Below, in pieces: positions 53,457 to 64,000 of a stretch of 64,000 nt of DNA. Origin of the DNA: Serratia sp. FDAARGOS_506 (GTDB taxonomy: Bacteria; Pseudomonadota; Gammaproteobacteria; Enterobacterales; Enterobacteriaceae); assembly GCF_003812745.1 (NCBI RefSeq), contig NZ_CP033831.1, forward strand, positions 1,426,001 through 1,490,000, given 5' to 3'. Within the stretch, counting starts at the first letter, position 1. Each line of letters opens with the position of its first letter. The translations under genes and the position numbers were made by a program. Under the pieces are notes generated by a model, which was given only the letters and a program-made list of their open reading frames with translations, was not told the DNA's origin and made no database searches.

Positions 53457-54962
53457 TTACTCCTGCTTTACGCCGTATTGCTTGCCGACGGCTGCCGCCA
53501 TCAACGCTTCCTGGGTGGCCTGTTCAATCGGGAACTCGCCGCTGAGATGCCCTTCGTGCATCACCAGAATGCGATCGCTCATGCCCATCACCTCCGGCAT
53601 TTCCGAAGACACCAGAATGATGCTCAGCCCTTCCTGCTTGAACTGGTTGATTAACTGATAGATCTCTTTTTTGGCGCCGACGTCGACGCCGCGCGTCGGC
53701 TCATCGAGGATCAGCACCTTCGGCCGGGTCATCAGGCCGCGGGCGATCGCCACTTTTTGCTGATTGCCGCCGGAAAGCAGGCCTATCGGCTGCTCCATCG
53801 ATGGCGTTTTAATATTGAACAAGCGGATAAAATCCCCCACCGCCTGTCGCTCGTCGGCCTGTTTCAGGCTGCCGTCGGCGCGGCTGAAGTAGCGCAGTGC
53901 GGTCAGCGACATGTTTTCCTTCACCGACATGCCCAGCACCAGGCCGTCGCGCTTGCGGTCTTCCGAGATATAGACGATGCCGTTCGCCAACCCGTCCTGC
54001 GGCGAAGGGGTGACCACGTCGCGGCCGTCCAGGCTGACGGTGCCGGCCTTGCGCGGGGCGGCGCCGTACAGAATCTTCATCAATTCGGTACGCCCGGCGC
54101 CCATCAGCCCTGCCACGCCGAGGATCTCGCCGCGGTACAGCGTAAAGCTGACGTCTTCAACGCCGGGGCCGGAAAGGTGGCTGACTTCCAGCCGCTTTTC
54201 CCCGCGCGGCAAATCAAGGCGCGGGTACTGCTCTTCCAGCTTGCGGCCGACCATCATCTCAATCAGCGAATCTTCCTGCAGCTCGCTCACCGGCCGCTCG
54301 GCGATAAACTGCCCGTCGCGAAATACGGTCACGTCGTCGCAGATTTCAAAAATTTCTTTCAGGCGGTGCGAGATATAAACGATGCCGCGCCCTTCGGCCT
54401 TCAGCTCGTTGATCACCTTGAACAGCGAGGCAGTTTCGGTGTCGGTCAGCGCATCGGTCGGTTCGTCCATGATGATCACTTTCGATTCGAAGCTCAGCAC
54501 CTTGGCGATCTCCACCATCTGCTGATCGCCGATCGACAGTTCGCCCACCAGCCGGTGGCTGCTGTAACGCAGGTTGAGACGCGCCAGCAAGCGATCGGCC
54601 TCGGCGTACATGCGCTTCCAATCAATGCGGCCGAAACGGTTGACGAACTCGCGGCCGAGGAAGATGTTTTCCGCAATCGTCAGCTGCGGGATCAGGTTCA
54701 GCTCCTGATGGATAATGCCGATGCCCGCTTCCTGCGAGTCCTTAGGCCCGTTGAACGCCACCTCTTTACCGAGAAAATACTGGCTGCCGGCGTCTTTCTG
54801 GTAGATGCCGGTCAGCACTTTCATCATGGTGGACTTCCCGGCGCCGTTTTCCCCCACCAGCGCCATCACCTTGCCGGGATAGACGCTGAGGGCGGCGCCG
54901 GAAAGCGCCTTCACGCCGGGAAAGGCTTTATCAATCCCTTTCAGTTGCAGTAAAGGTTGCAT
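53457..54962 (-). CDS. rbsA: Ribose ABC transporter ATP-binding protein RbsA
   Basis: The 501-residue protein has two fused nucleotide-binding domains. The first has Walker [10 protein letters not shown] at residues 37-45, signature LSIGDQQ and Walker [12 protein letters not shown]. In the second the P-loop is replaced by MGAGRTE near 290, while [15 protein letters not shown] and [12 protein letters not shown] remain; this asymmetry is normal for sugar importers of the RbsA/MglA type. It energises ribose uptake with RbsC and RbsB. Confidence 0.97.
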   Translation of the reverse strand: MQPLLQLKGIDKAFPGVKALSGAALSVYPGKVMALVGENGAGKSTMMKVLTGIYQKDAGSQYFLGKEVAFNGPKDSQEAGIGIIHQELNLIPQLTIAENIFLGREFVNRFGRIDWKRMYAEADRLLARLNLRYSSHRLVGELSIGDQQMVEIAKVLSFESKVIIMDEPTDALTDTETASLFKVINELKAEGRGIVYISHRLKEIFEICDDVTVFRDGQFIAERPVSELQEDSLIEMMVGRKLEEQYPRLDLPRGEKRLEVSHLSGPGVEDVSFTLYRGEILGVAGLMGAGRTELMKILYGAAPRKAGTVSLDGRDVVTPSPQDGLANGIVYISEDRKRDGLVLGMSVKENMSLTALRYFSRADGSLKQADERQAVGDFIRLFNIKTPSMEQPIGLLSGGNQQKVAIARGLMTRPKVLILDEPTRGVDVGAKKEIYQLINQFKQEGLSIILVSSEMPEVMGMSDRILVMHEGHLSGEFPIEQATQEALMAAAVGKQYGVKQE

Positions 54963-54969
54963 ACGCGCC

Positions 54970-55389
54970 TCAGAAAGTTACGCCGGCGCACAGGATCACG
55001 TTCGCGTAAGGCGAACACTCCCCGCTGCGGATCACCGCCCGGCTGTGCTCGGTTTGCGCTTTAAACGCCTGATGGCTGATATAACGCACACCGATGGTAT
55101 TGCCCTGGCGTTGGCCCAGTGCGCTCAGTTCTGCCAACAGTGCCTCGTGGAGCGACGGATTCTGTTTCACGATCTCTTCCGCCAGGATGGCGCTTTCTAC
55201 CTGCATCTCTTGCGTGACCGCCGCGAACACCTGCATGAAGGTCGGCACGCCCTGCGTCAGCGCCAGATCGATGCGCTGCGTTTCCGCCGGTATCGGCAGG
55301 CCCGCGTCGCACAGGGTGAGCTGGTCGGTATGCCCCAGCCGGGCAATCACGGCAGACACGTCGGAATTCAGTAATACGCCTTTTTTCAT
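54970..55389 (-). CDS. rbsD: D-ribose pyranase
   Basis: The 139-residue protein converts beta-pyranose to beta-furanose ribose, the form used by ribokinase. It begins [22 protein letters not shown], with the catalytic His20 in RLGHTD, and ends [14 protein letters not shown]. Length equals the E. coli enzyme. It is the first gene of the rbsDACBKR operon, with GGAGTGAGAAG upstream and an RbsR-like operator just before it. Confidence 0.97.
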   Translation of the reverse strand: MKKGVLLNSDVSAVIARLGHTDQLTLCDAGLPIPAETQRIDLALTQGVPTFMQVFAAVTQEMQVESAILAEEIVKQNPSLHEALLAELSALGQRQGNTIGVRYISHQAFKAQTEHSRAVIRSGECSPYANVILCAGVTF

Positions 55390-55403
55390 CTTCTCACTCC
55401 GCT

Positions 55404-55497
55404 AGCGAAACGTTTCGCTCTCTGAGGGAGTTTAAAAAAACGGCAGGGGAAGGCAACCGGGACAATGCAGAAGTGTGATCGCTATCGAAACGTTTCG
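55404..55497 (-). promoter_or_regulatory. rbs promoter with two RbsR-like operators and a CRP-like site
   Basis: Promoter elements TTGCCT (55451-55456) and TAAACT (55429-55434) are 16 bp apart, with a start near 55422. The palindrome AGCGAAACGTTTCGCT (55404-55419) lies just downstream of the start and matches the E. coli RbsR operator. A second core CGAAACGTTTCG lies at 55486-55497, with centres 80 bp apart. Next to it, minus-strand GCGATCACACTT supplies a good CRP half-site. Confidence 0.75.
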
Positions 55498-55523
55498 TTC
55501 ACACCCGGACAATGCACAAACAA

Positions 55524-55550
55524 AAGGGGCTCAGCTATGCTGAGCCCCTT
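55524..55550 (-). terminator. Terminator after kup
   Basis: A perfect 12-bp stem AAGGGGCTCAGC/GCTGAGCCCCTT with a TAT loop is followed on the minus strand by TTTTGTTTGT, 10 bp after the kup stop. Confidence 0.9.
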
Positions 55551-55560
55551 ATCAGGCGGG

Positions 55561-57429
55561 TTAGATCTCGACCTGCGTACCGAGCTCGATGACCCGGTTC
55601 GGCGGGATCTCAAACTGATCCGGCGCGCGCAGCGCATTGCGGCTCAGGGCGACGAACAGTTTACCGCGCAGGTAGAGGTACCACGGCCGCTTGGTGAGGA
55701 TCAGCGATTCATGGGACATGAAGAACGAGGTCTCCGACATGCGGCACGGCAAGCCTTCCAACCCGCAGCGGTGGAACACCTCCTCGACGTTCGGCGTTTC
55801 ACGCCAGCCGTAGCTGGCCACCACCCGCCAGAAGGTCGGCGACAGCTGTTCGATGGTCACCCGGCGCACATTGTGCACGTAAGGCGCATCTTCGGTGCGC
55901 AGCGTCAGCAGCACCACCCGCTCATGCAGCACCTTGTTGTGCTTCAAGTTATGCAACAGCGCAAAAGGAATGACGTTGGTGGCGCGCGACATGAACACCG
56001 CGGTTCCCGGCACCCGCACCGGCGGCGATTTCTCCAGCGAGGCAATCATTGCCTCCAGCGAGTTGCCGTGTTCATGCAGGCGGCGCAGCAGGCGGAAGCG
56101 CTCGCTCTTCCAGGTGGTCATAATGAGGAACATCACCAGCGCCAGGGTCAGCGGCAACCAACCGCCGGAGAACAGCTTCAGGGCGTTGGCGGAGAACATC
56201 GGCACATCAATGATCAGCAAGATAGTCACGATGCCGATCGCCAGGAAGCGATTCCAGTGCCAGTTGTTGATCGCCACCGAGGTGACCAGAATACTGGTCA
56301 GCACCATGGTGCCGGTGACGGCAATGCCGTACGCCGCCGCCAGGTTGCTGGAGTGTTCGAAGCCAATAATCACCAACACCACCGAGATGTACAGCGTCCA
56401 GTTGATCACCGGAATATAGATCTGGCCAGATTCCATTTCCGAGGTGTGAATGATGCGCATCGGCGACAGATAGCCCAGACGCACCGCCTGGCGGGTCAGC
56501 GAGAAGACGCCGGAAATTACCGCCTGTGAGGCAATAACCGTTGCCAGGGTCGCCAGAATCAGCAGCGGGATCAGCGCCCAGTCGGGTGCCAGCAGGAAGA
56601 ACGGGTTCTTGATCGCCTCAGGGTTTTTCAGCAGCAGTGCGCCCTGGCCGAAGTAGTTGAGCACCAGTGAAGGCAGCACCACGGTGAACCAGGCCAGGCG
56701 AATCGGGAACTTGCCGAAGTGCCCCATATCGGCATACAGCGCCTCGACGCCGGTGATCGACAACACCACCGCACCCAGCGCGAAGAACGACACCTTCTTA
56801 TATTCAATGAAGAAGTTGAGCGCCCATTTGGGGTTCAGCGCCTGCAGCACTTCTGGGTTCGAAATGATGCTGCGCGCGCCCAGCACCGCCAACACGATGA
56901 ACCACAGCAGCATCACCGGAGCGAACAGCTTGCCGACGCTGCCGGTGCCGTGCTTTTGAATGGCGAACAGCAGCGTCAGCACCAGAATGGAGAGCGGCAC
57001 GATATAGGCATCAAGCGCAGGCGCGGCGATTTCCAGCCCCTCTATCGCCGACATCACCGAGATAGCTGGGGTGATCACCACCTCTCCATAGAAGAAGCTG
57101 CCGCCGATCAGGCCCAGTATCACCAGCACCGCGGTGGTGCGTGCCGAGGTGTTGCGCCCGGCCAGCGACATCAGCGTCAAAATACCGCCCTCGCCGGCGT
57201 TGTCCGCACGCATCACATAGGTGAGATATTTGAGGGAAACGATCACGATCAGCATCCAGAAAATCAGCGACAGGAAGCCGAAAACCACGTCTGGACGAAC
57301 ATCGAAGCCGTAATGGCCGGAGAAACACTCTCTCAGCGTATAGAGAGGGCTGGTGCCGATATCACCGTAGACCACGCCGATGGCCGCCAGGGTTACCGCC
57401 GATAAGGACTGCTTATGCTCTGCGCTCAT
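55561..57429 (-). CDS. kup: Low-affinity potassium transporter Kup (TrkD)
   Basis: The 622-residue protein equals E. coli Kup, a constitutive K+ (and Cs+) importer probably coupled to protons. It has about 12 membrane helices, starting with the signature [20 protein letters not shown] near residue 15, followed by [17 protein letters not shown] and [20 protein letters not shown] long cytosolic C-terminal domain follows from about residue 430. The start is ATG 57429, though its ribosome-binding site is modest; 17 upstream codons are rejected. It is divergent from ravA and upstream of the rbs operon with a terminator between. Confidence 0.96.
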   Translation of the reverse strand: MSAEHKQSLSAVTLAAIGVVYGDIGTSPLYTLRECFSGHYGFDVRPDVVFGFLSLIFWMLIVIVSLKYLTYVMRADNAGEGGILTLMSLAGRNTSARTTAVLVILGLIGGSFFYGEVVITPAISVMSAIEGLEIAAPALDAYIVPLSILVLTLLFAIQKHGTGSVGKLFAPVMLLWFIVLAVLGARSIISNPEVLQALNPKWALNFFIEYKKVSFFALGAVVLSITGVEALYADMGHFGKFPIRLAWFTVVLPSLVLNYFGQGALLLKNPEAIKNPFFLLAPDWALIPLLILATLATVIASQAVISGVFSLTRQAVRLGYLSPMRIIHTSEMESGQIYIPVINWTLYISVVLVIIGFEHSSNLAAAYGIAVTGTMVLTSILVTSVAINNWHWNRFLAIGIVTILLIIDVPMFSANALKLFSGGWLPLTLALVMFLIMTTWKSERFRLLRRLHEHGNSLEAMIASLEKSPPVRVPGTAVFMSRATNVIPFALLHNLKHNKVLHERVVLLTLRTEDAPYVHNVRRVTIEQLSPTFWRVVASYGWRETPNVEEVFHRCGLEGLPCRMSETSFFMSHESLILTKRPWYLYLRGKLFVALSRNALRAPDQFEIPPNRVIELGTQVEI

Positions 57430-57712
57430 AATTCGTTTCTTTATCAGAACATCCGTTAGCGATGCATCCGCATCAGGCAAAATACGGGCTCAAAGATCCG
57501 TCACGCCCACCAGAAAGCCGCACAGTATGCACCATTTATACGGCTTGCCTACCCTTATATCAGAGCCGAAAAATAAACAAAATGTGAACCGGATATCCGA
57601 CACAGCTTAGAAAAATATTACTAATCAATAAGCTATACCACTAAAAATAATGGTGGTTTATCATCGGATTATCGACCAAGATTGGCTAACTCTCGGACAA
57701 TGCGACAATTAT

Positions 57713-59221
57713 ATGACGCCATCATCCCTTCTGGCAGAACGAATTTCCCGCCTCAGCAGCGCGCTGGAGAGCGGTCTTTATGAGCGGCAAGAAGCGATCC
57801 GCCTGTGCCTGCTGGCGGCGCTGAGCGGCGAAAGCGTATTCCTGCTCGGCCCGCCCGGCATCGCCAAGAGCCTGATCGCGCGCCGGCTGAAGTTTGCCTT
57901 CCGCAATGCCCGCTCCTTTGAATACCTGATGACGCGATTTTCCACGCCGGAAGAGGTCTTCGGCCCGCTCTCTATTCAGGCGCTGAAAGATGAAGGGCGC
58001 TATCAGCGCCTGACCGCCGGCTACCTGCCGGAAGCGGAGATCGTGTTTCTGGACGAAATCTGGAAGGCCGGCCCGGCGATCCTTAACACCCTGCTGACGG
58101 CGATCAACGAACGGCGCTTTCGCAACGGCAACAGCGAAGAACCGATCCCGCTGCGCCTGCTGGTCACCGCCTCCAACGAACTGCCCGAAGCGGACAACAG
58201 CCTCGAAGCCTTATATGACCGCATGCTGATCCGCCTGTGGCTGGACAAGGTGCAGGATAAACAGAATTTCCGCGCGCTGCTGGTCAACCGCCAGAACGAG
58301 AGCCAAAACCCGGTGCCGGCGGCGCTGAGCGTCAGCGACGAAGAGTTTCTGCAGTGGCAACCGCAGATCGACAAGGTGGCGCTGCCGGAAGCCTGCTTTG
58401 AGCTGATTTTCCAGCTGCGCCAGCGGCTGGACGCGCTGGAACAGGCGCCGTACGTCTCCGATCGGCGCTGGAAGAAAGCCCTGCGCCTGCTGCAGGCCTG
58501 CGCTTTCTTCAGCGGGCGCGACGCCATCGCTCCGCTCGATCTGATGCTGCTGAAAGACTGCCTGTGGCACGATCTCACCTCGCTGAAGCTGCTGCAACAG
58601 CAGATCGACCAGCTGCTGACCGAATCGGCCTATCAGCAGCAGTCGATGCTGATCCAGCTGCAACAAATCCATACCCGCTGGCTGCAGGATCAGCAACAGC
58701 AAAGCGATCGGCAAGCCATCAGCCTGGTGAAAAAGGGCGGCATGTTCAGCCGCAAACCGCAATACGCGCCGGCCACGCCGTTCGCCGCCGGCCCTCTCAC
58801 CCTGCTGTTGCAAAAACCGCTGCAGCTGCATGACATTCAGGTCAACCACCTGAGCATCGAAAGCAGCGTGCTGGATAACTGGCTGCAAAAAGGCGGCGAC
58901 GTGCGCGCCAAACTGAACGGCATCGGCTTCGCACAGCCGATCGATTTGGATGTCGACGACCAACTGCACCTGACGGTGCTGGACGTCAGCCGCCAGCCTT
59001 CGCTGCTGGCGCTGCCGGGCAAACAGGCCACCGCCACGCCGCAGGCGCTGCTGGATGAGATGGACGCGTTGGCCCAGCGCCTGGCGGAACAGCGCCGCGC
59101 CTTCAGTCAGCATCAGCCCTGTCTGTTCACCCCCGCCGCCGGCTTGGCCAAGATCGAAGCCAGTCTGCTGCAGGTGGCAGAGCAGGTTAAACAGCAACTG
59201 CAGCAAATGCGCGGCCAGTAA
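57713..59221 (+). CDS. ravA: MoxR-family AAA+ ATPase RavA
   Basis: The 502-residue ATPase forms hexamers with the VWA partner ViaA and, in E. coli, binds the lysine decarboxylase LdcI and affects fumarate reductase and aminoglycoside sensitivity. Walker A GPPGIAKS is near residue 45, Walker B IVFLDEIW near 107, and sensor 1 [13 protein letters not shown] follows. The C-terminal part (about 330-440) corresponds to the LARA domain that contacts LdcI. ATG 57713 matches the E. coli start. It is 2 bp before viaA. Confidence 0.95.
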   Translation: MTPSSLLAERISRLSSALESGLYERQEAIRLCLLAALSGESVFLLGPPGIAKSLIARRLKFAFRNARSFEYLMTRFSTPEEVFGPLSIQALKDEGRYQRLTAGYLPEAEIVFLDEIWKAGPAILNTLLTAINERRFRNGNSEEPIPLRLLVTASNELPEADNSLEALYDRMLIRLWLDKVQDKQNFRALLVNRQNESQNPVPAALSVSDEEFLQWQPQIDKVALPEACFELIFQLRQRLDALEQAPYVSDRRWKKALRLLQACAFFSGRDAIAPLDLMLLKDCLWHDLTSLKLLQQQIDQLLTESAYQQQSMLIQLQQIHTRWLQDQQQQSDRQAISLVKKGGMFSRKPQYAPATPFAAGPLTLLLQKPLQLHDIQVNHLSIESSVLDNWLQKGGDVRAKLNGIGFAQPIDLDVDDQLHLTVLDVSRQPSLLALPGKQATATPQALLDEMDALAQRLAEQRRAFSQHQPCLFTPAAGLAKIEASLLQVAEQVKQQLQQMRGQ

Positions 59222-59223
59222 CC

Positions 59224-60687
59224 ATGCTCAGCCTGGAGACGCTCGATCTGCTGCTGGCGATCACCGAAGGCGAGATGATCGAGGAAATGATCGTCGGCAT
59301 GCTGGCGGCGCCGCAGCTGTCGGTGTTCTTTAAAAAGTTTCCGGCCATTCGCCGGGCGCTGGATCGCGATCTGCCACGTTGGAAACTGCAGCTCAAGGAG
59401 CGTCTGCAGGAAGCCATGGTGCCGCCGGCGCTGGCGCAGGAATTTTACCGCTACCAACAGTGCCAACTGGAGAACAACACCCAGTTCTATCACAACCTCA
59501 ATGACACGATGGAGCTGCTGCGCCAGCTGGTCTCGCCGTTTTATGAACAGGCGCGCGCGCTGGTGGACGCCGCCGATCTGCCCAACCATCCGCTGGACGA
59601 CAGCTTTCAAACCCTGTTCCTGCAGCGCTGGCGCATCAGCCTGACGCTACAGGCCACCATGCTGCACCACCAGCTGCTGGAACAAGAGCGCGAGCAGTTG
59701 ATGGCGGAACTGCAGGAGCGCCTGGCGCTGAGCGGCGCGCTGGAGCCGCTGCTGTCGGAAAACGACACCGCCGCCGGCAGGCTGTGGGACATGAGCAAGG
59801 GCCAACTGCAGCGCGGCGATTACCAACGGCTGGTGGAATACGGCAACTTTTTACAGCAGCAGCCGGAGCTGAAAAAGCTGGCGCAGCAGCTGGGCCGCAG
59901 CTATCAGGCCAAGGCGGTGCAGCAACAGGACGCGCAGCCCGAACCGTTCAGGGTCATGGTACAGGTGCCGGCCACGCTGCCGGAAGAAGTGAGCGGCATT
60001 CATCAGAGCGACGACATCCTGCGCCTGCTGCCGCCGGAGCTGGCGACGCTGGGGATTGAAGAGCTGGAGTTCGAGTTTTATCGCCGGCTGCTGGAAAAGC
60101 GGCTGCTGAGCTACCGCCTGCAGGGCGACGTCTGGCAGGAACAGATCCTGATCCGCCAGGTCACTCACCAGCAACAGGATCAACAACCGCGCGGGCCGTT
60201 TATCGTCTGCGTGGACACCTCCGGATCGATGGGCGGCTTCAACGAACAGTGCGCCAAGGCGTTCTGCCTGGCGCTGCTGCGCATTGCGCTGGCGGACAAC
60301 CGCCGCTGCTACATCATGCTGTTCGCCAACCAGATCGTGCATTACGAACTCACCGCCGCCAGCGGCATCGAACAGGCAGTGCGCTTTCTCGGCCAGCAGT
60401 TTCGCGGCGGCACCGATCTGGCGGCTTGCCTGAATGCCACCGTCACCAAAATGGCGGACAGCGGCTGGTTCGACGCCGATGCGGTGATCATTTCCGATTT
60501 TATCGCCCAGCGGTTGCCGGAAGAGGTAATAAAGAAGGTGAAACAACAGCAACAAAGCCACCAGCAGCGTTTCCATGCGGTGGCGATGTCCGCCTACGGC
60601 AAACCCGGCATCATGCGCATCTTCGATCATATCTGGCGCTTCGATACCGGGCTGAAAAGCCGTTTGATGCGCCGCTGGCGGCGCTAG
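59224..60687 (+). CDS. viaA: VWA-domain protein ViaA
   Basis: The 487-residue partner of RavA has a long helical N-terminal region (1-about 310) and a C-terminal von Willebrand A domain whose metal-ion site is D331-T-S-G-S335, with GGTDLAACL supplying a further ligand near residue 400. ViaA stimulates RavA ATPase and has been linked to phospholipids and respiratory complexes in E. coli. Start and stop are tightly packed with ravA (2 bp gap). It is convergent with asnA with 6 bp between, leaving no room for a terminator. Confidence 0.95.
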   Translation: MLSLETLDLLLAITEGEMIEEMIVGMLAAPQLSVFFKKFPAIRRALDRDLPRWKLQLKERLQEAMVPPALAQEFYRYQQCQLENNTQFYHNLNDTMELLRQLVSPFYEQARALVDAADLPNHPLDDSFQTLFLQRWRISLTLQATMLHHQLLEQEREQLMAELQERLALSGALEPLLSENDTAAGRLWDMSKGQLQRGDYQRLVEYGNFLQQQPELKKLAQQLGRSYQAKAVQQQDAQPEPFRVMVQVPATLPEEVSGIHQSDDILRLLPPELATLGIEELEFEFYRRLLEKRLLSYRLQGDVWQEQILIRQVTHQQQDQQPRGPFIVCVDTSGSMGGFNEQCAKAFCLALLRIALADNRRCYIMLFANQIVHYELTAASGIEQAVRFLGQQFRGGTDLAACLNATVTKMADSGWFDADAVIISDFIAQRLPEEVIKKVKQQQQSHQQRFHAVAMSAYGKPGIMRIFDHIWRFDTGLKSRLMRRWRR

Positions 60688-60693
60688 GCGGGT

Positions 60694-61686
60694 TTAGAGC
60701 AGGCCTTCGACCGCCCCGCGCACTTCCGGCGACCACACGCCGCACTGCACCTGGCCGATATGCGACAGTTGCAACAGCAGCATCACCAAGCGCGACTGGC
60801 CGATGCCGCCGCCGATGGTCTGCGGCATATCGCCACGCAACAGCGACTGGTGCCATTCCAGCTTCATGCGCTCCTCGTCACCGGTCAGCGCCAGCTGATG
60901 TTTCAGCGCGGCGGCGTCAACGCGGATGCCCATGGAAGACAGCTCGAAAGCGTCCTGCAGCACCGGGTTCCACACCACGATATCGCCGTTGAGGCCCGCC
61001 AGGCCATCCGCCGTCGGCGTGGTCCAGTCATCATAATCCGGCGCCCGCACATCGTGCGATTTGCCGTGCGACAGCTTGCCGCCGATGCCGATCAGGAATA
61101 CCGCGCCCAGCTCTTTGGCGATCGCCCGCTCGCGCCCTTTGGCGTCCAGATCAGGGTAGCGCTGCAGCAGGGTTTCGCTGTGCACGAAGTGGATTTGCTC
61201 CGGCAGGAACGGAGTCAGGCCATGCTCGCGGCTGACTTCCGCCTCCGTCGCCTTGATGGCGGCGTAAATGCTGCGCACGGTGCTTTTCAGGTAGTCCAGA
61301 CCACGCTCACCGTCGCCCATCACCCGCTCCCAGTCCCACTGATCGACGTACACCGAGTGGATAGGCGTCAGGCGATCTTCATCCGGGCGCAGCGCCTTCA
61401 TATGGGTGTACAGGCCTTCGCCGGCACCGAAATCGTAGCTGCCCAGGGTTTTGCGTTTCCATTTCGCCAGTGAATGCACCACTTCGAAGGTGGCGTCCGG
61501 CAAGGTTTTGACTTTGACCTGCACCGCTTTCTCGCTGCCGGAAAGGTTATCCTGCGTGCCGTCGCCCAGGCGGCTGAGGATCGGCGCCTGCACTTCGATC
61601 AGACCGAGCTGCTGTTCCAACTGGCGGGAGAAGAAGGATTTGACCTGGCTGATTTGTTGTTGTTTTTGGATAAACTGTTTTTTCAT
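60694..61686 (-). CDS. asnA: Aspartate-ammonia ligase (asparagine synthetase A)
   Basis: The 330-residue enzyme makes asparagine from aspartate, ammonia and ATP; its fold resembles class II aminoacyl-tRNA synthetases. Conserved segments include [23 protein letters not shown] near residue 35, [11 protein letters not shown] near 115 and the C-terminal [15 protein letters not shown], the class II motif 3. The length equals E. coli AsnA from ATG 61686. It is divergent from asnC, which activates it in E. coli when asparagine is low. Confidence 0.97.
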   Translation of the reverse strand: MKKQFIQKQQQISQVKSFFSRQLEQQLGLIEVQAPILSRLGDGTQDNLSGSEKAVQVKVKTLPDATFEVVHSLAKWKRKTLGSYDFGAGEGLYTHMKALRPDEDRLTPIHSVYVDQWDWERVMGDGERGLDYLKSTVRSIYAAIKATEAEVSREHGLTPFLPEQIHFVHSETLLQRYPDLDAKGRERAIAKELGAVFLIGIGGKLSHGKSHDVRAPDYDDWTTPTADGLAGLNGDIVVWNPVLQDAFELSSMGIRVDAAALKHQLALTGDEERMKLEWHQSLLRGDMPQTIGGGIGQSRLVMLLLQLSHIGQVQCGVWSPEVRGAVEGLL

Positions 61687-61841
61687 TGCCGTATCTCTTG
61701 TAAACCTGTCTCTGTTGACATCGATTAAGCAACAAAAAGACACACCAATTCAATATCCACTAATCAATATTGCCTTTTAACTTTTAATCGTTCATTTTTA
61801 CCCGGACAGAATTCAACAATCGCTAATTAATGGGGGATTAA

Positions 61842-62303
61842 ATGGCGGAAATTTATCAGATCGATAATCTCGATCGTGGCATCCTCAACGCTCTGATGGA
61901 CAACGCGCGCACACCGTACGCCGAACTGGCGAAAAACTTCGCCGTCAGCCCCGGCACCATTCATGTGCGGGTAGAGAAGATGAAACAGGCCGGGATCATC
62001 ACCGGCGCGCGCATCGACGTCAGCCCCAAACAGCTGGGCTACGACGTGTGCTGCTTTATCGGCATCATATTAAAGAGCGCCAAAGACTATCCTTCAGCGC
62101 TGAAGAAGCTGGAAAGCCTGGAAGAAGTGGTGGAAGCCTATTACACCACCGGCCACTACAGCGTCTTTATTAAGGTGATGTGCCGCTCGATCGACGCGCT
62201 GCAACAGGTACTTATCAACAAGATCCAGACCATCGACGAGATCCAGTCTACCGAAACGCTGATCTCGCTGCAGAACCCCATTATGCGCACCATCGTGCCG
62301 TAA
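61842..62303 (+). CDS. asnC: Lrp-family regulator AsnC
   Basis: The 153-residue feast/famine regulator has an N-terminal helix-turn-helix (YAELAKNFAVSPGTIHVRVE, residues 24-43) and a C-terminal RAM domain that binds asparagine at the oligomer interfaces. It activates asnA and represses itself in E. coli. The 155-bp AT-rich gap to asnA holds both promoters. Gene order asnA-asnC-mioC-oriC is the standard enterobacterial one. Confidence 0.97.
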   Translation: MAEIYQIDNLDRGILNALMDNARTPYAELAKNFAVSPGTIHVRVEKMKQAGIITGARIDVSPKQLGYDVCCFIGIILKSAKDYPSALKKLESLEEVVEAYYTTGHYSVFIKVMCRSIDALQQVLINKIQTIDEIQSTETLISLQNPIMRTIVP

Positions 62304-62325
62304 CCCGCCAAATTGCATACCCACA

Positions 62326-62334
62326 TTATCCACA
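62326..62334 (+). promoter_or_regulatory. DnaA box at the mioC promoter
   Basis: A perfect TTATCCACA lies 70 bp upstream of mioC, before a TACAAT -10-like hexamer (62360-62365). In E. coli DnaA represses mioC transcription from an equivalent box, limiting transcription into oriC. Confidence 0.8.
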
Positions 62335-62403
62335 GGTAGATCCCAGCCGATTCACAGCGTACAATGCAGCCACTTTGAGTGAGAAGGTTGGGATCGTTGG
62401 TTC

Positions 62404-62844
62404 ATGGCAGACATAACTCTGATCAGTGGCAGTACGCTTGGCGGCGCCGAATACGTGGCTGAACATATGGCTGAAAAGCTGGAAGACGCGGGTTTCTCTA
62501 CCGAGATGCTGCACGGCCCTGAACTGGATGAACTGCCGTTGACCGGCCGCTGGCTGGTGGTCTCCTCCACGCACGGCGCCGGCGAACTGCCGGATAACCT
62601 TCAGCCGCTGCTGGAACAGATCGCCGAACAACAGCCGGATCTTTCCGAGGTGCAGTTTGGTGCCGTCGGTTTGGGCAGTTCGGAATACGACACCTTCTGC
62701 GGTGCGATCAAACAGATCGACGATCTGTTGATCGCCAGAGGCGCGAAAAGGATCGGCGATCGTCTCGAGATCGACGTGACCGAGCATGAAATTCCCGAGG
62801 ATCCGGCCGAGGAATGGGTAAAAAACTGGATTACTTTACTCTAA
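62404..62844 (+). CDS. mioC: FMN-binding protein MioC
   Basis: The 146-residue flavodoxin-like protein binds FMN and supports biotin synthase electron transfer in vitro. The phosphate-binding loop SGSTLGGAEYVAE is at residues 7-19, and SSTHGAGELPDN and GLGSSEYDTFCGA line the isoalloxazine site. Transcription runs into oriC, which follows 20 bp after the stop. Length matches E. coli MioC within one residue. Confidence 0.96.
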   Translation: MADITLISGSTLGGAEYVAEHMAEKLEDAGFSTEMLHGPELDELPLTGRWLVVSSTHGAGELPDNLQPLLEQIAEQQPDLSEVQFGAVGLGSSEYDTFCGAIKQIDDLLIARGAKRIGDRLEIDVTEHEIPEDPAEEWVKNWITLL

Positions 62845-62864
62845 TTCGCCTAAAGATCGCGCGA

Positions 62865-63165
62865 ACGATTGTGGATAACTATACTTAAAAGCAGGGTAAA
62901 AGCCGTAGTTATCCCAATAACAACCGTAGTGCGCTTTTTGTCCTGTGCATAACAAGTCTTTTAGATCCCAGCTTATCTGCGTCGGGATCACCGATCATTC
63001 ACAGCAAACGATCCTCCTTAATCTGCTGATCTTCATCGTGAATAGTCACTTATCCACAGAGGATCGCGATCCTAATAAGAGATCTAATAAAGAGATCTTT
63101 AAATAAAAAAGATCTTCTTTTAATTACCGACGATCCTGACCACTTGGTCGATCGTCTAAACTTGA
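62865..63165. other. oriC: Chromosomal replication origin oriC
   Basis: The mioC-mnmG gap contains DnaA boxes R4 TTATCCACA (minus, 62870-62878), R3-like TTATCCCAA (62909-62917), R2-like TTATGCACA (minus, 62944-62952), an M/R5-type TCATTCACA (62995-63003) and R1 TTATCCACA (63050-63058). Next to R1 is the unwinding region with three GATC-anchored AT-rich 13-mers at 63072-63084, 63085-63097 and 63102-63114. Many Dam GATC sites lie throughout. Layout and orientation equal E. coli oriC read from the mioC side. Confidence 0.96.
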
Positions 63166-63225
63166 GTAGAATCCCCCACCCCAGGGCAAATAACGATCGT
63201 TCGCAATACGGCGAGGTGCAGTTCC

Positions 63226-64000
63226 ATGTTTTATCCAGATCAATTTGACGTCATCATCATCGGTGGTGGCCATGCAGGTACCGAGGCCGCCATGGCCGCG
63301 GCGCGCATGGGACGTCAGACTTTATTATTGACACACAATATCGATACGCTGGGACAGATGTCCTGCAACCCGGCGATTGGCGGTATTGGTAAAGGGCATC
63401 TGGTTAAGGAAATTGATGCACTCGGCGGCCTGATGGCGACGGCGATCGACCATGCAGGCATCCAGTTTAGGATACTAAACGCCAGCAAAGGCCCTGCCGT
63501 ACGCGCCACGCGCGCTCAGGCAGATCGCGTGCTGTATCGCCAGGCGATCCGTACTGCCTTGGAGAACCAGCCCAACCTGATGATCTTCCAGCAACCTGTT
63601 GAGGATCTGATCGTCGAAAACGATCGCGTGGTGGGTGCCGTAACTCAAATGGGCCTGAAATTCCGCGCCAAGGCGGTGGTATTGACTGTCGGCACTTTCC
63701 TGGACGGCAAGATCCATATCGGCCTGGAGAATTACAGCGGTGGCCGCGCCGGGGATCCTCCTTCGATCTCGCTGTCGCAGCGTTTGCGAGAACTGCCGCT
63801 GCGCGTTAACCGCTTGAAAACCGGTACGCCACCGCGCATCGACGCCCGCACTATCGATTTCAGCGTACTTGCGCCACAACACGGCGATACGCCGGTACCG
63901 GTATTCTCGTTCCTGGGCGATGCCAGCCAGCATCCGGAACAAATGGCGTGCTACATCACCCATACCAATGAAAAAACCCATGACGTGATCCGCAATAACC
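63226..64000 (+). CDS. mnmG: tRNA uridine-5-carboxymethylaminomethyl modification enzyme MnmG (5' part)
   Basis: The first 258 codons of MnmG (GidA) are present; the gene runs off the window. With MnmE it adds the cmnm group to wobble uridine 34 of several tRNAs. The FAD-binding [17 protein letters not shown] is at residues 13-29, and further family segments are [20 protein letters not shown] near 47 and [11 protein letters not shown] near 155. The GCGAGGTGCAG before the ATG at 63226 supports the start. Transcription of gidA away from oriC is known to help initiation in E. coli. Confidence 0.97.
   Translation, partial: MFYPDQFDVIIIGGGHAGTEAAMAAARMGRQTLLLTHNIDTLGQMSCNPAIGGIGKGHLVKEIDALGGLMATAIDHAGIQFRILNASKGPAVRATRAQADRVLYRQAIRTALENQPNLMIFQQPVEDLIVENDRVVGAVTQMGLKFRAKAVVLTVGTFLDGKIHIGLENYSGGRAGDPPSISLSQRLRELPLRVNRLKTGTPPRIDARTIDFSVLAPQHGDTPVPVFSFLGDASQHPEQMACYITHTNEKTHDVIRNN

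Noticed and set aside
54000-54200. Damaged Walker A in the second half of RbsA
   Set aside because: The replacement of the P-loop lysine motif by GAGRTE is normal in RbsA and MglA type sugar ABC proteins and not a mutation.

Overview
This window is a gene-dense stretch of core chromosome from a GC-rich enterobacterium, running up to and past the replication origin. Protein lengths and sequences track the Escherichia coli orthologues closely. The gene order instead matches what I recall for Yersiniaceae, and GC-rich codon usage points to Serratia, most likely S. marcescens or a close relative. The genus is an inference; the family-level placement is firm. I see no prophage, insertion sequence, CRISPR array, toxin-antitoxin pair or defence island, and no novel multi-gene system.

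Region by region: (1) 1-6525 holds rpmB-rpmG, radC, coaBC-dut, slmA, rph-pyrE and yicC. (2) 6545-8985 is a small lineage-specific insert: an unknown 129-residue protein, a NupC-type nucleoside transporter and a DUF3574 lipoprotein. (3) 9239-20615 is yicG, the gmk-rpoZ-spoT-trmH-recG cluster, gltS, xanP and yicH. (4) 20652-27360 is the typA / yihX-yihY-dtd-fabY block, divergent from glnA. (5) 27554-34285 has glnL-glnG, the small gene yshB, hemN, a 57-codon reading frame I think is real, yihI, the CsrA-sponge RNA CsrC, engB and Spot 42 RNA. (6) 34286-41782 is polA, yihG, dsbA-srkA-yihD and mobA-mobB. (7) 41811-47254 is a complete rRNA operon (16S, tRNA-Glu(UUC), 23S, 5S) with its promoters, antitermination boxes and terminator. 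(8) 47408-57429 is yieP, hsrA, the ribose operon rbsDACBKR and kup. (9) 57713-64000 is ravA-viaA, asnA/asnC, mioC, oriC and the first part of mnmG.

Themes that tie the genes together are nucleotide supply (dut, pyrE, gmk, xanP, nupC, rbs), translation and stringent control (L28/L33, rRNA, spoT, typA, engB, yihI, trmH, dtd), nitrogen control (glnA-glnL-glnG with NtrC operators and a sigma-54 promoter), molybdenum cofactor (mobAB), envelope folding (dsbA, srkA) and replication start (oriC, mioC, mnmG, DnaA boxes).

The most interesting points are two regulatory RNAs on either side of engB, the unannotated basic small membrane protein between yihI and hemN, a long inverted repeat in the rpmB leader, an rRNA operon whose two flanks belong to different E. 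coli rRNA operons (rrnA and rrnC), and a pair of RbsR-like operators 80 bp apart. Coordinates include stop codons. Starts were chosen by ribosome-binding site and by family length as I remember it; no database search was run.
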